Below, in pieces: positions 1-6,075 of a DNA stretch of 11,577 nt. Within the stretch, counting starts at the first letter, position 1. Every line of letters starts with the position of its first letter. Source of the stretch: Competibacteraceae bacterium UBA2788 (GTDB lineage: Bacteria; Pseudomonadota; Gammaproteobacteria; Competibacterales; Competibacteraceae). The translations under genes were made by a program, and so were the position numbers. Location of the stretch: assembly GCA_002352185.1 (NCBI GenBank), contig DEHY01000123.1, positions 1,187 to 12,763 on the forward strand. Direction: 5' to 3'. The notes below the pieces were generated by a model. That model searched no databases and was not told the DNA's origin. It saw only the letters and a program-made list of their open reading frames with translations.

Positions 1-968
1 CAATTGGAGGGGCCGGCCTCCGTCATCCCGTAGGTCTGACTAATGGGAACGCCTTTGTCCAAGAAGGTTTGCATCACGGCTTTCGAGCAAGGCGCGGCGG
101 CTGTCGTAATCGCTTTCAATTTGGAAAAGTCGGTTTCCCCAAATTTTGGATGAGCGATCAGGAATTGCAGCATGGCTTCGACTGCGCCGAAATTCTCAAC
201 GCGCCCCTCATGGATCAGTTCCAGCATCAAGCCGGGATTGAATTCGCGCATCAAGACGCTGGTGATGCCGGCATGAAACAGCGGGGTAAAGGTGTTCCAG
301 CCCCCGATGTGAAAGAACGGGAACGTGATAAGCACCTTTTGGTAAGACCCGGCGAGGCCGGTGGCGAGAATGTCGAACGAATTCCAGACCATCTGCCGAT
401 AAGATACGATGCAAATTTTCGGCGCTGCGGTCGTACCGCCGGTATGGACGCACAGGCACGTATCGTTCATCGCCAGCGGAATGTTCACCTCTCTTGGAGA
501 GGTCTTCAGGATGACGTTTTCAAAAATGTTTTGGTCGTCATCGATGTTGATCGCCGCTTGAACCGAGGAGGGAACCGATAAGGCCGAGACCAGTTCGGCG
601 TACTGATTTTCGTGAAAAAGAACGCGGGGCTGGAGACGCGCCATTAGGTCATCCAGTTCCGGCTTTTTCAAACGCTGGCTCAGCGGGGCTAAAATAATCC
701 CCAATTTTCCGCAGGCCAGATAAATGTCAATGGCTTCAATCCGGTTGCGGCAGATCAGCGTGATGATATCGCCTTTGCGCAAGCCCAGCGCGTCGGTTAG
801 ATAGGCCCCCGCCCGGCGCGCCCGGTCGTTCATTTCCTGAAAAGTGTAGGCCTTTTGGGTGAATGCGTCATAAAGGGCGGTTCGATGGGGCGTCAGGACA
901 GCGCGGCGCCCCGCCCAATCTCCAACCCAGTTCATGGGCAGATCGTCATAATTTTGAATGAATCCCAC
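1..968 (-). CDS. AMP-forming acyl-CoA synthetase, 5' part (cut by window edge)
   Basis: N-terminal 322 codons of a class I adenylate-forming enzyme that activates a carboxylic (probably fatty) acid as acyl-AMP and then acyl-CoA. I read it by reverse translation from a GTG start at 966-968, preceded by AAGGAG at 975-980 with a 6-base gap; the next in-frame ATG is codon 12 and has no such site. Visible motifs: phosphate-binding A3 loop HTGGTTAAPK at residues 175-184 (the usual second glycine is Ala), FPFFHIGGWN at 217-225 region (A4), and QTYGMTEAGPS at 311-321 (A5, the YGxTE adenine/AMP motif). The C-terminal lid with the catalytic and acetylatable lysine lies outside the window. Substrate cannot be told from this part; a FadD-like medium/long-chain ligase is most likely. 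It uses more A/T-ending codons (TTT, AAA, ATT, TTA) than the genes to its right. It is last in a same-strand row with the two small genes upstream of it. Confidence 0.93.
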   Translation of the reverse strand, partial: MGFIQNYDDLPMNWVGDWAGRRAVLTPHRTALYDAFTQKAYTFQEMNDRARRAGAYLTDALGLRKGDIITLICRNRIEAIDIYLACGKLGIILAPLSQRLKKPELDDLMARLQPRVLFHENQYAELVSALSVPSSVQAAINIDDDQNIFENVILKTSPREVNIPLAMNDTCLCVHTGGTTAAPKICIVSYRQMVWNSFDILATGLAGSYQKVLITFPFFHIGGWNTFTPLFHAGITSVLMREFNPGLMLELIHEGRVENFGAVEAMLQFLIAHPKFGETDFSKLKAITTAAAPCSKAVMQTFLDKGVPISQTYGMTEAGPSN

Positions 969-974
969 TGGAAT

Positions 975-980
975 CTCCTT
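975..980 (-). promoter_or_regulatory. Ribosome binding site deciding the GTG start
   Basis: On the minus strand AAGGAG lies 6 bases before the GTG at 966-968. It is the only good Shine-Dalgarno sequence near the beginning of the acyl-CoA synthetase frame and is why a non-ATG start was chosen. Confidence 0.75.
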
Positions 981-1049
981 CGATCAGGCGCGGGAAAACA
1001 CAGATTCGGAATAACTCAATAAATCAACAGGATTGGTATGGCCAGACAC

Positions 1050-1262
1050 TCATGACCGTACCTGCCAGGCCAGATGATTCAAATACGCCAAGCGGGCCGC
1101 CTCATCCGGCAGTGTCTCGCACAGCGCCTCCCCGAACGACGGATCGGCCTCCAGATTGTGCAGAAGGAGCCGGGCTTGCGCCGCTCGCGGGACGCTGGTG
1201 ATGTGGTCCGTCAAATCGCGGGACTCTTCGGGCTGGGGTTCGGTAGACGGGAAGTTGCTCAT
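1050..1262 (-). CDS. Small unrecognised protein, 70 aa
   Basis: A 70-residue soluble protein beginning MSNFPSTEPQPEE. The frame extends 10 codons further upstream, but AGGAGG at 1271-1276 sits 8 bases before the ATG at 1260-1262, so I prefer that start. The first 20 residues are polar and probably disordered; the rest (LTDHITSVPRAAQARLLLHN onward) is predicted helical by eye, with alternating acidic and aliphatic residues. There is no signal peptide, membrane segment, Cys/His cluster or DNA-binding motif that I recognise. It lies 81 bases upstream of the acyl-CoA synthetase and 91 bases downstream of the membrane-protein gene, all on the minus strand, so co-transcription is possible. The strong ribosome site and sensible composition make it a likely real gene; function unknown. 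Confidence 0.6.
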   Translation of the reverse strand: MSNFPSTEPQPEESRDLTDHITSVPRAAQARLLLHNLEADPSFGEALCETLPDEAARLAYLNHLAWQVRS

Positions 1263-1270
1263 GGTGCGGG

Positions 1271-1276
1271 CCTCCT
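1271..1276 (-). promoter_or_regulatory. Ribosome binding site of the 70-aa gene
   Basis: Minus-strand AGGAGG with 8-base spacing to the ATG at 1260-1262. A full consensus site that favours the shorter start over the ATG 30 bases upstream. Confidence 0.7.
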
Positions 1277-1321
1277 GACGCGGTGCGGACAAGGGTGTCT
1301 GGACAGCATACCAAGGGTCAA

Positions 1322-1339
1322 TCCCGTCCCGCCACGGGA
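1322..1339. other. Short inverted repeat between two minus-strand genes
   Basis: TCCCGT at 1322-1327 and ACGGGA at 1334-1339 form a 6-bp stem with a 6-base loop, 15 bases past the stop of the membrane-protein gene. No T run follows on the minus strand, so it is a hairpin of unclear role rather than a convincing intrinsic terminator. Confidence 0.3.
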
Positions 1340-1353
1340 ACCTGTTATGTGGA

Positions 1354-1878
1354 TTATCGCCGCCTGATCCGACGCCAGATGGCCCGAAGGATCACGGTCC
1401 CCAGCGGTGCGCATAACAAGAACGCGAACACCCACACCCAGACAAACGGCGCCACAAAAGCTGCGTTGATCGCAGCCCGGATCGGAGAGGGGCCGTAAAG
1501 CCAGCCGTATTCCGCCAAGCCGACGACTGCGGGGAGGATCAGGCCGGCCAGAAACAGCGCAAGCCGACGTTCCCACCGCAGCGGAATGACCCAGCCGTTG
1601 AGAAGAACCAGCCCCGGAACGATGAACAGCGATCCAAAGAATAGGCCCATGCCGTCCCAACTGCCCGTGCCGCTGGTGGACTCGATCAACGTGAATTGAT
1701 AACTGATAAAAACTGCTACCGGCAGCAGGACGCCATAGCCTATCCTCGCTACAAGAGAGGCTCCAGGGCATGCTGTCCGATCCGCATTGTGAAGTGGCGC
1801 AACCATGGCGTTCAAAGGGGCCATCGCAGTGTGTTCCCGAAATCCTGCATTAAGGACATCCGGTAGTGTTTTAAACAT
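1354..1878 (-). CDS. Hypothetical four-helix inner-membrane protein, 174 aa
   Basis: I do not recognise a family. Four hydrophobic segments are visible at about residues 43-63, 76-98, 105-125 and 140-165. Positive charges sit in the loop RWERR (101-105) and in the Arg-rich end (residues 165-174), which by the positive-inside rule places both ends and the middle loop in the cytoplasm. The first 40 residues are polar and not a signal peptide. The ATG at 1876-1878 has no clear Shine-Dalgarno sequence; the in-frame ATGs at codons 19 and 25 lack one too, so the true start may be later, nearer the first membrane helix. It lies upstream of the 70-aa gene on the same strand. Length and topology resemble many small uncharacterised bacterial membrane proteins; no transport, catalytic or metal motif is evident. 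Confidence 0.6.
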   Translation of the reverse strand: MFKTLPDVLNAGFREHTAMAPLNAMVAPLHNADRTACPGASLVARIGYGVLLPVAVFISYQFTLIESTSGTGSWDGMGLFFGSLFIVPGLVLLNGWVIPLRWERRLALFLAGLILPAVVGLAEYGWLYGPSPIRAAINAAFVAPFVWVWVFAFLLCAPLGTVILRAIWRRIRRR

Positions 1879-1956
1879 GAGTATTGTGCAATTTTAATTG
1901 GAATGCATGATTAAAAATTTTTCCAGTTTAGAGATGGTCATGAAACGACTTTATGA

Positions 1957-2049
1957 ACAGGGCAGGAGCTGGAGCGGCTGTTTGCCGTGATCAGCCGGCT
2001 GGGCGATGGCATATTCTGGTATGCGCTGATGCTGGCGTTTCGGTTCTAG
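1957..2049 (+). pseudogene. Possible relic of a PAP2-family phosphatase gene
   Basis: A 30-codon open stretch between TGA (1954-1956) and TAG (2047-2049) reads ELERLFAVISRLGDG then IFWYALMLAF. This resembles, from memory, an N-terminal stretch of gammaproteobacterial PAP2-type membrane phosphatases (LERLF..ISRLGDG.FWYALMLAL). An ATG at 1940 opens in another frame (MKRLYEQG) and ends at a TGA at 1988-1990, so a shift near 1960 would be needed to join them. The catalytic PAP2 motifs (KxxxxxxRP, SGH, SRxxxGxHxxxD) are absent and the similarity stops at 2049. It lies on the plus strand between two minus-strand genes, in a stretch otherwise richer in A/T. I read it as a decayed gene fragment. The identification rests on recall of the motif, not an alignment. 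Confidence 0.42.
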
Positions 2050-2071
2050 CCACGCTGCATCACCGCCCGCT

Positions 2072-4513
2072 TCAAGTCAGCCGCAACGTCGCAATCATCA
2101 CTTCATAGTCGTCCGGGCAGGGCTTGACGGTGAAACCCATCACCCGGCACAACTCCAGCATCGGTTCATTCCCGCGCAGGATTTCCCCGAATAATTCGCG
2201 GATGCCCTGAGCGCGGGCGTAATCCATCAGCCGACGCAACAACAGACTGCTCAGGCCGATACCGACGGCGTCCCGCAACAGGACGATGGCGAATTCGGCG
2301 CGCTCCCGGTCGGCGTCGCCGACGATCCGCGCCACTCCGCAGCCTTCCCACGCTTGACCATCGCGGTGGCGCAGCGCCACCAGCGCCATTTCCCGGTCGT
2401 AGTCAATCTGCGTCAACCGGGCGGCGTCAGCATGGGTCAGCTCCTTGACGATGTGCATGAAGCGCATACGGATTTCTTCATGCGACAGCTTGGCGAATCC
2501 GGCGATCAGGGCGGGTTCATCCTCCGGGCGCACCGGGCGGATCAGCAGGGTGCTGCCGTCCGGCAAGGGCAGAGTTTCCTCCAACTCGCGTGGATAGGGC
2601 CGGATCGCCAGTCGCCGATGCGCCGGTTCCGACGTGGCGGTGACTCCGATCCGCGCCGCGCCGACCGCAATCCCATCCGCCGTGGCGAAGATGGGATCCA
2701 GTTCGAGCGTGGTGACTTCACCCACATCCGTGATCAGTTGCGCAGTTTTAACCAGCAGCAGCGCGAAATTCTCCAGCAGATCGGCAACGCTGCTGGCGGT
2801 TTGTAGCCGCTGGCCGACGCGAGAGTACACCAGGGACTCCCGCGCCAGCACCCGATTGAGCGGCGGCAAGGCGACGGCGAATTCGTCAGGGATCGTCATT
2901 GATCCGCCCGGCCCAAACCATAGAGCGGGGCCAAAAACCGGGTCATGGATCATGCGGATCATCAGTTCCAGCGGCGCGGATTGGGAACGCGAAATCGGCG
3001 TCGCGCTGCCCAGCGCCAGATCGATGCCGTAGGCGGCCAACAGGGTTTGGGTTTCCGCCGCCGTCAACTCGTTCCGGTGGGCAGCCAGCACGGTTTGGAC
3101 CAGCGGGCGGGCAACGGCGACATCGGCGCTGAACAGTTCCGGCACATCCGGCGGCGTTTCCATCAGCGCGATTCGGTTTCGCTGGTAACGCCAGCGCTGG
3201 ATGAAGGCGTGAACCGCATCGTCGGGGGTGTCGTAGCTCGGAATGCGCTGTTCCAGGCAGCGTTGCCGCGCCTCCCGCACACTGGCCGCGCCCAGCCAGC
3301 AGGTGAGTAAACCGGGCTGCGCCCCGACAGCGGCGCGGGTATGCCCGACGGTTTCAATCAGTGCGGCGGCGGTTTCAGTGGCCGATTCCAGCGCATTCGG
3401 CGCGTACAGCGCCAGTACGCCGTCAATTTCCGGCTCCCGCAGCACAATGTCCAGAGCGGCGGCAAAGCGGGCGGGACCGGCGGCAAAGCCCAGGTCGAGC
3501 GGATTGTCGGGCGCGCTGCCGGCGGGCCGGATGGCGCATAGCGCGGTTTGAGTCGCCAGGCTGAAGGCGGCCAGCCGCCCGCCTTTGCATAGCAGGGTGT
3601 CGGCGGCTGATAAGCCGAGTTCCCGACTGTTGCCGAGGATCGCCAGCCGGTTGTCGCTCACTGTCCAGTTGAGGGTCAGGGTTTGGGCGATGCCCAGCAA
3701 TTCCCGCAGCGATTGCAGCCGCAAAATGCCGGCGCGGTGGAAGGCGGCGGCGTAAACCGCATCGGTTTGGCCGGAGCCAGCATCGCCGCCCCGCCCGACG
3801 CGCACCGCCAGCACCGGCTTGATCCGCGCCGCCGCCCGCGCCGCAGATAGAAAAGATCGGGCGTGGGTCAGCGTTTCCAGAACCAGCAAGATGGCGCGGG
3901 TATCGGGATCATGGGCCAGTTCATCCAGCATATCGCCGAAATTCATATCGCTGCCATCACCCAGGGCGATCACGCTGGAGAAGCCGGTATTTTGGGCGGC
4001 AGCCCATTCCAGCAGCGGCGTCAGCGCCATGCCGGATGATGCAATCAACGCCAGATGACCGGGCCGGGGGAGAATGGAGCTTAGCGAGGCGTTGAGGCCG
4101 TGGCGCGGCGCGATCACGCCGAAGCTGCCCGGTCCGAGCAGCCGCAGACCGTGAGCGCGGGCGGCGGCGCGCCAGGTCTGCGCATCGGCCTGGCCCTGAG
4201 CATCAGCGGCAGTGACTACGATAGCGGCTTGAGTTCCGCGCTGGCCCAGCTCATCCAGCAGTTCAGGAATGGCGGGTGGCGGAATGGCGATGATCGCCAG
4301 TTCCGGGACGCCGGGCAAAGCGGCGACGCGCGGCCAGGCCGGTTGATGCTGAATCTGCCGGTGGCGACGGCTGACCAGGAAAAGTTCACCCTGGAAGCCG
4401 CCGCCCAATAAGTTACGGGTTAGCGCCGCGCCAATCGAGCCAGGTCGTTCGCTGGCCCCGATCAGCGCAATCGAGGCGGGTTTGCAGAAAGATCGTAGTC
4501 GGCGGGTCGGCAT
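2072..4513 (-). CDS. Pat/PatZ-like protein lysine acetyltransferase (CoA-ligase-like domains plus GNAT)
   Basis: Cytoplasmic enzyme of the family that acetylates protein lysines from acetyl-CoA, notably inactivating acyl-CoA synthetases. From the chosen start, residues 7-115 are a CoA-binding Rossmann domain (ALIGASERPGSIGAAL at 16-31). LGPGSFGVIAP (about 126-136) and SSGMALTPLLEWA (about 159-171) belong to the succinyl-CoA-ligase-like domains; no catalytic histidine is seen, as is usual for Pat. About 482-621 is an ATP-grasp remnant (LTAAETQTLLAAYGI, then DPVFGPALWFGPGG and LELDPIFA). Residues 649-813 are a GNAT domain (RPVRPEDEP; VGIGLSSLLLRRLM is the acetyl-CoA loop; GNEPMLELCRVMGF). Between residues 509 and 515 roughly the first half of ATP-grasp, which carries the ATP lysine and the HKSDVGG-like loop, is missing. 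The frame extends to 4576, but AGGAG at 4522-4526 lies 8 bases before the ATG at 4511-4513; ATG at 4517-4519 is too close to it. E. coli PatZ is 886 residues, against 813 here. Confidence 0.88.
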   Translation of the reverse strand: MPTRRLRSFCKPASIALIGASERPGSIGAALTRNLLGGGFQGELFLVSRRHRQIQHQPAWPRVAALPGVPELAIIAIPPPAIPELLDELGQRGTQAAIVVTAADAQGQADAQTWRAAARAHGLRLLGPGSFGVIAPRHGLNASLSSILPRPGHLALIASSGMALTPLLEWAAAQNTGFSSVIALGDGSDMNFGDMLDELAHDPDTRAILLVLETLTHARSFLSAARAAARIKPVLAVRVGRGGDAGSGQTDAVYAAAFHRAGILRLQSLRELLGIAQTLTLNWTVSDNRLAILGNSRELGLSAADTLLCKGGRLAAFSLATQTALCAIRPAGSAPDNPLDLGFAAGPARFAAALDIVLREPEIDGVLALYAPNALESATETAAALIETVGHTRAAVGAQPGLLTCWLGAASVREARQRCLEQRIPSYDTPDDAVHAFIQRWRYQRNRIALMETPPDVPELFSADVAVARPLVQTVLAAHRNELTAAETQTLLAAYGIDLALGSATPISRSQSAPLELMIRMIHDPVFGPALWFGPGGSMTIPDEFAVALPPLNRVLARESLVYSRVGQRLQTASSVADLLENFALLLVKTAQLITDVGEVTTLELDPIFATADGIAVGAARIGVTATSEPAHRRLAIRPYPRELEETLPLPDGSTLLIRPVRPEDEPALIAGFAKLSHEEIRMRFMHIVKELTHADAARLTQIDYDREMALVALRHRDGQAWEGCGVARIVGDADRERAEFAIVLLRDAVGIGLSSLLLRRLMDYARAQGIRELFGEILRGNEPMLELCRVMGFTVKPCPDDYEVMIATLRLT

Positions 4514-4521
4514 CGCCATCA

Positions 4522-4526
4522 CTCCT
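4522..4526 (-). promoter_or_regulatory. Ribosome binding site of the acetyltransferase
   Basis: Minus-strand AGGAG with 8 bases to the ATG at 4511-4513. It supports a start 21 codons inside the longest frame; the extra N-terminal stretch (MIAFPLAAPYIRDDPASG) would not belong to the CoA-binding fold. Confidence 0.6.
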
Positions 4527-4592
4527 GAAGCTGGATCGTCACGGATATACGGCGCGGCGAGCGGGAATGCAATCATTCAAGACGTGCGGCGG

Positions 4593-4621
4593 TAGACGGA
4601 ATCCACTTATTTTCCTATATT
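4593..4621 (+). promoter_or_regulatory. Candidate sigma70 promoter for the copper chaperone gene
   Basis: TAGACG at 4593-4598 (4 of 6 to TTGACA), a 17-base spacer and TATATT at 4616-4621 (5 of 6 to TATAAT). It lies in the intergenic region between the divergent acetyltransferase and copper-chaperone genes and would give a leader of about 75 bases. Sequence match only; no copper-responsive operator was recognised. Confidence 0.35.
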
Positions 4622-4703
4622 CAGCCGCCCGTAAAAAAACCGGATTGCTACCACAGGTTCATCCTGCCTTCCGCCAGCCAGCCCAACATCCTGGATAGCC
4701 CTA

Positions 4704-5180
4704 ATGAAAAAAACCGTTTGGTTGTTATTGAGTGCGCTCTGTATTCCATTCACGCCGGTACTGGCCGCCGAACCCGGCGCGATCCAGATCGAACAGCCTT
4801 GGGCGCGTGAAAGCCCGCCAGCGGCGGCCAACGGCGCGGCCTACATGACCCTGGTCAACATCGGTCGTGAGACGGATCGCCTGCTGAGCGCCTCCGGCGA
4901 GGTGGCGGAAACGGTCGAGCTGCACACCCATCTGATGGAAAACAATGTGATGAAAATGCGCAAGGTCGAGGCGATTGAGGTCGCCCCCGGCGAACCGACC
5001 GCGCTGCGGCCCGGCGGGTTGCATATCATGCTGATCGGTTTGAAACAGCCGCTGGCGGCGGGTCAGACCTTTCCGCTGACGCTGCGCTTCGAGAAGGCGG
5101 GCGCAACCTCGGTGCAGGTCACGGTGCGTGGCAAGGATGCCGCCGCCATGCCCGACAGCCAACCCAAGCATCATCAATAA
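4704..5180 (+). CDS. Periplasmic copper chaperone PCu(A)C
   Basis: Binds Cu(I) in the periplasm and, with SCO1/SenC, delivers it to the CuA site of cytochrome c oxidase. The 158-residue protein starts with a Sec signal peptide (MKKTVWLLLSALCIPFTPVLA, cleavage probably after Ala21 or Ala22). The family signature H-X10-M-X21-H-X-M is complete: His74, Met85, His107 and Met109. The cupredoxin-like beta domain covers about residues 25-143 (IQIEQPWARESPP near its start, LTLRFEKAG and VQVTVRG near its end). The end, PKHHQ, adds two histidines that could contribute to metal binding, as in other family members. No strong Shine-Dalgarno sequence precedes the ATG (only a weak GGA). The gene lies 68 bases before a SCO1 gene, the usual partner, which supports the assignment. 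Confidence 0.95.
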   Translation: MKKTVWLLLSALCIPFTPVLAAEPGAIQIEQPWARESPPAAANGAAYMTLVNIGRETDRLLSASGEVAETVELHTHLMENNVMKMRKVEAIEVAPGEPTALRPGGLHIMLIGLKQPLAAGQTFPLTLRFEKAGATSVQVTVRGKDAAAMPDSQPKHHQ

Positions 5181-5186
5181 ATCGCA

Positions 5187-5218
5187 GGCGACGAAGCGCC
5201 CCTTTGCGCCCGGTCGCC
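5187..5218 (+). other. Stem-loop between PCu(A)C and SCO1 genes
   Basis: GGCGAC (5187-5192) pairs with GTCGCC (5213-5218). Inside, after a 3x3 internal loop, GCGC (5196-5199) can pair with GCGC (5206-5209) around a 6-base loop. No T tract follows, so it is more likely an RNA processing or attenuating structure within a PCu(A)C-SCO1 transcript than a full intrinsic terminator. Whether it forms is not tested. Confidence 0.4.
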
Positions 5219-5248
5219 CTGGTTTCCTCACCTGGACGTTGCTGACAC

Positions 5249-5884
5249 ATGCCGCGCGGTAAAATGCTTCTGTTCCTGCCCGCCGGTCTGGCGGCTTTTG
5301 CCTTGGGTTTATGGCTGAGTCTTAATTTTGGCTCGCACTCTGAGCCTGCCCAACCGCCGACCATCGCGGGCTTTCTCATCACTCCGCCCAAAGCCATCGA
5401 AGACTTCACCCTGATTGACCAGAACGGCCAATCCTTCCACAAGGATCGCTGGCGCGGCCAGTGGACCTTCCTCTACTTCGGTTACACCTTTTGCCCCGAT
5501 GTCTGCCCGCTGACGCTGCTGGACCTGGGCAAGCTGCAAAAGATTCTGGATCGGGAGCGTCTGGATCAGAACGCCGCCTACCTGTTTATTTCGGTGGACC
5601 CCAAGCGCGATCTGCCCCAGCGGCTGGGCGAGTACGCGGCCTATTTCAATCCAAAGTTTCGGGGCGCTACCGGTGCGGCGGAGGAACTGACCAAGTTGGC
5701 TCAGCAATTGGGGGTTTACTACAAAATCCCCGACGCGGCGGACGGCAAGAATTACACGGTGGATCACTCCACCGCCGTATTGCTCATCGACCCGCAGGTT
5801 CGGCTGCGCGCCGTCTTCACTCAGCACGCGCCGGAGGTTATGGCCGCCGATTTCAGGAAGATTCTGGAGTTGCCGCTGCGGTAG
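5249..5884 (+). CDS. SCO1/SenC copper-delivery protein
   Basis: Membrane-tethered thioredoxin-fold protein that inserts copper, or keeps the cysteines reduced, at the CuA centre of cytochrome c oxidase subunit II. A single N-terminal membrane anchor spans about residues 6-27 (MLLFLPAGLAAFALGLWLSL), leaving the domain in the periplasm. The copper ligands are present: CPDVC (Cys82 and Cys86, in GYTFCPDVCPLTL) and His173 in YTVDHSTAVLLID. FISVDPKRD at 113-121 is the family's conserved strand. Length (211) is normal. The ATG at 5249 has only a weak upstream purine signal; a second ATG at codon 6 would keep the anchor. It follows the PCu(A)C gene by 68 bases and the two are probably one unit. A stop at 5882-5884 is followed by a 191-base gap before fbp. 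Confidence 0.95.
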   Translation: MPRGKMLLFLPAGLAAFALGLWLSLNFGSHSEPAQPPTIAGFLITPPKAIEDFTLIDQNGQSFHKDRWRGQWTFLYFGYTFCPDVCPLTLLDLGKLQKILDRERLDQNAAYLFISVDPKRDLPQRLGEYAAYFNPKFRGATGAAEELTKLAQQLGVYYKIPDAADGKNYTVDHSTAVLLIDPQVRLRAVFTQHAPEVMAADFRKILELPLR

Positions 5885-5997
5885 AAACCGGCTCGGCGGC
5901 CCACGGATCCAGTGCCGTGCGTAAGCTGGAAACGTGGAATCCGCCATGTGCGGCAAAAGCCGGGCCAGGCTGAAAACCATAAAATTCCTGTGTCCAA

Positions 5998-6006
5998 TGA
6001 TATAAT
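5998..6006 (+). promoter_or_regulatory. Extended -10 promoter of fbp
   Basis: TGATATAAT: a perfect TATAAT at 6001-6006 with the TGn extension at 5998-6000. The best spaced -35 region (CATAAA at 5978-5983) is poor, as is common for extended -10 promoters. Transcription would start near 6013, giving a leader of about 63 bases before the fbp ATG. Confidence 0.6.
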
Positions 6007-6075
6007 CCCGGCGCGGCCCAAAATAAACAGATTCCGCGCCGCTATATCCAGCCCATTTCGCACAACCCAGGGATT

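Noticed and set aside
69..581. 170-codon plus-strand frame at the left end
   Set aside because: Antisense to the acyl-CoA synthetase, whose A3 and A5 motifs fix the coding strand as minus.
1259..1771. 170-codon minus-strand frame overlapping the membrane-protein gene
   Set aside because: Same strand but another frame; the chosen frame has four regular hydrophobic helices with positive-inside charges, while this one is Ser/Arg/Gly-rich without pattern.
1911..1921. AAAAATTTTT palindrome as a terminator or operator
   Set aside because: Only a short A/T palindrome with no GC stem and no recognised operator around it.
4607..4831. 74-codon minus-strand frame across the copper-chaperone promoter
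   Set aside because: Overlaps the signal peptide coding region of the chaperone gene and shows no protein family features.
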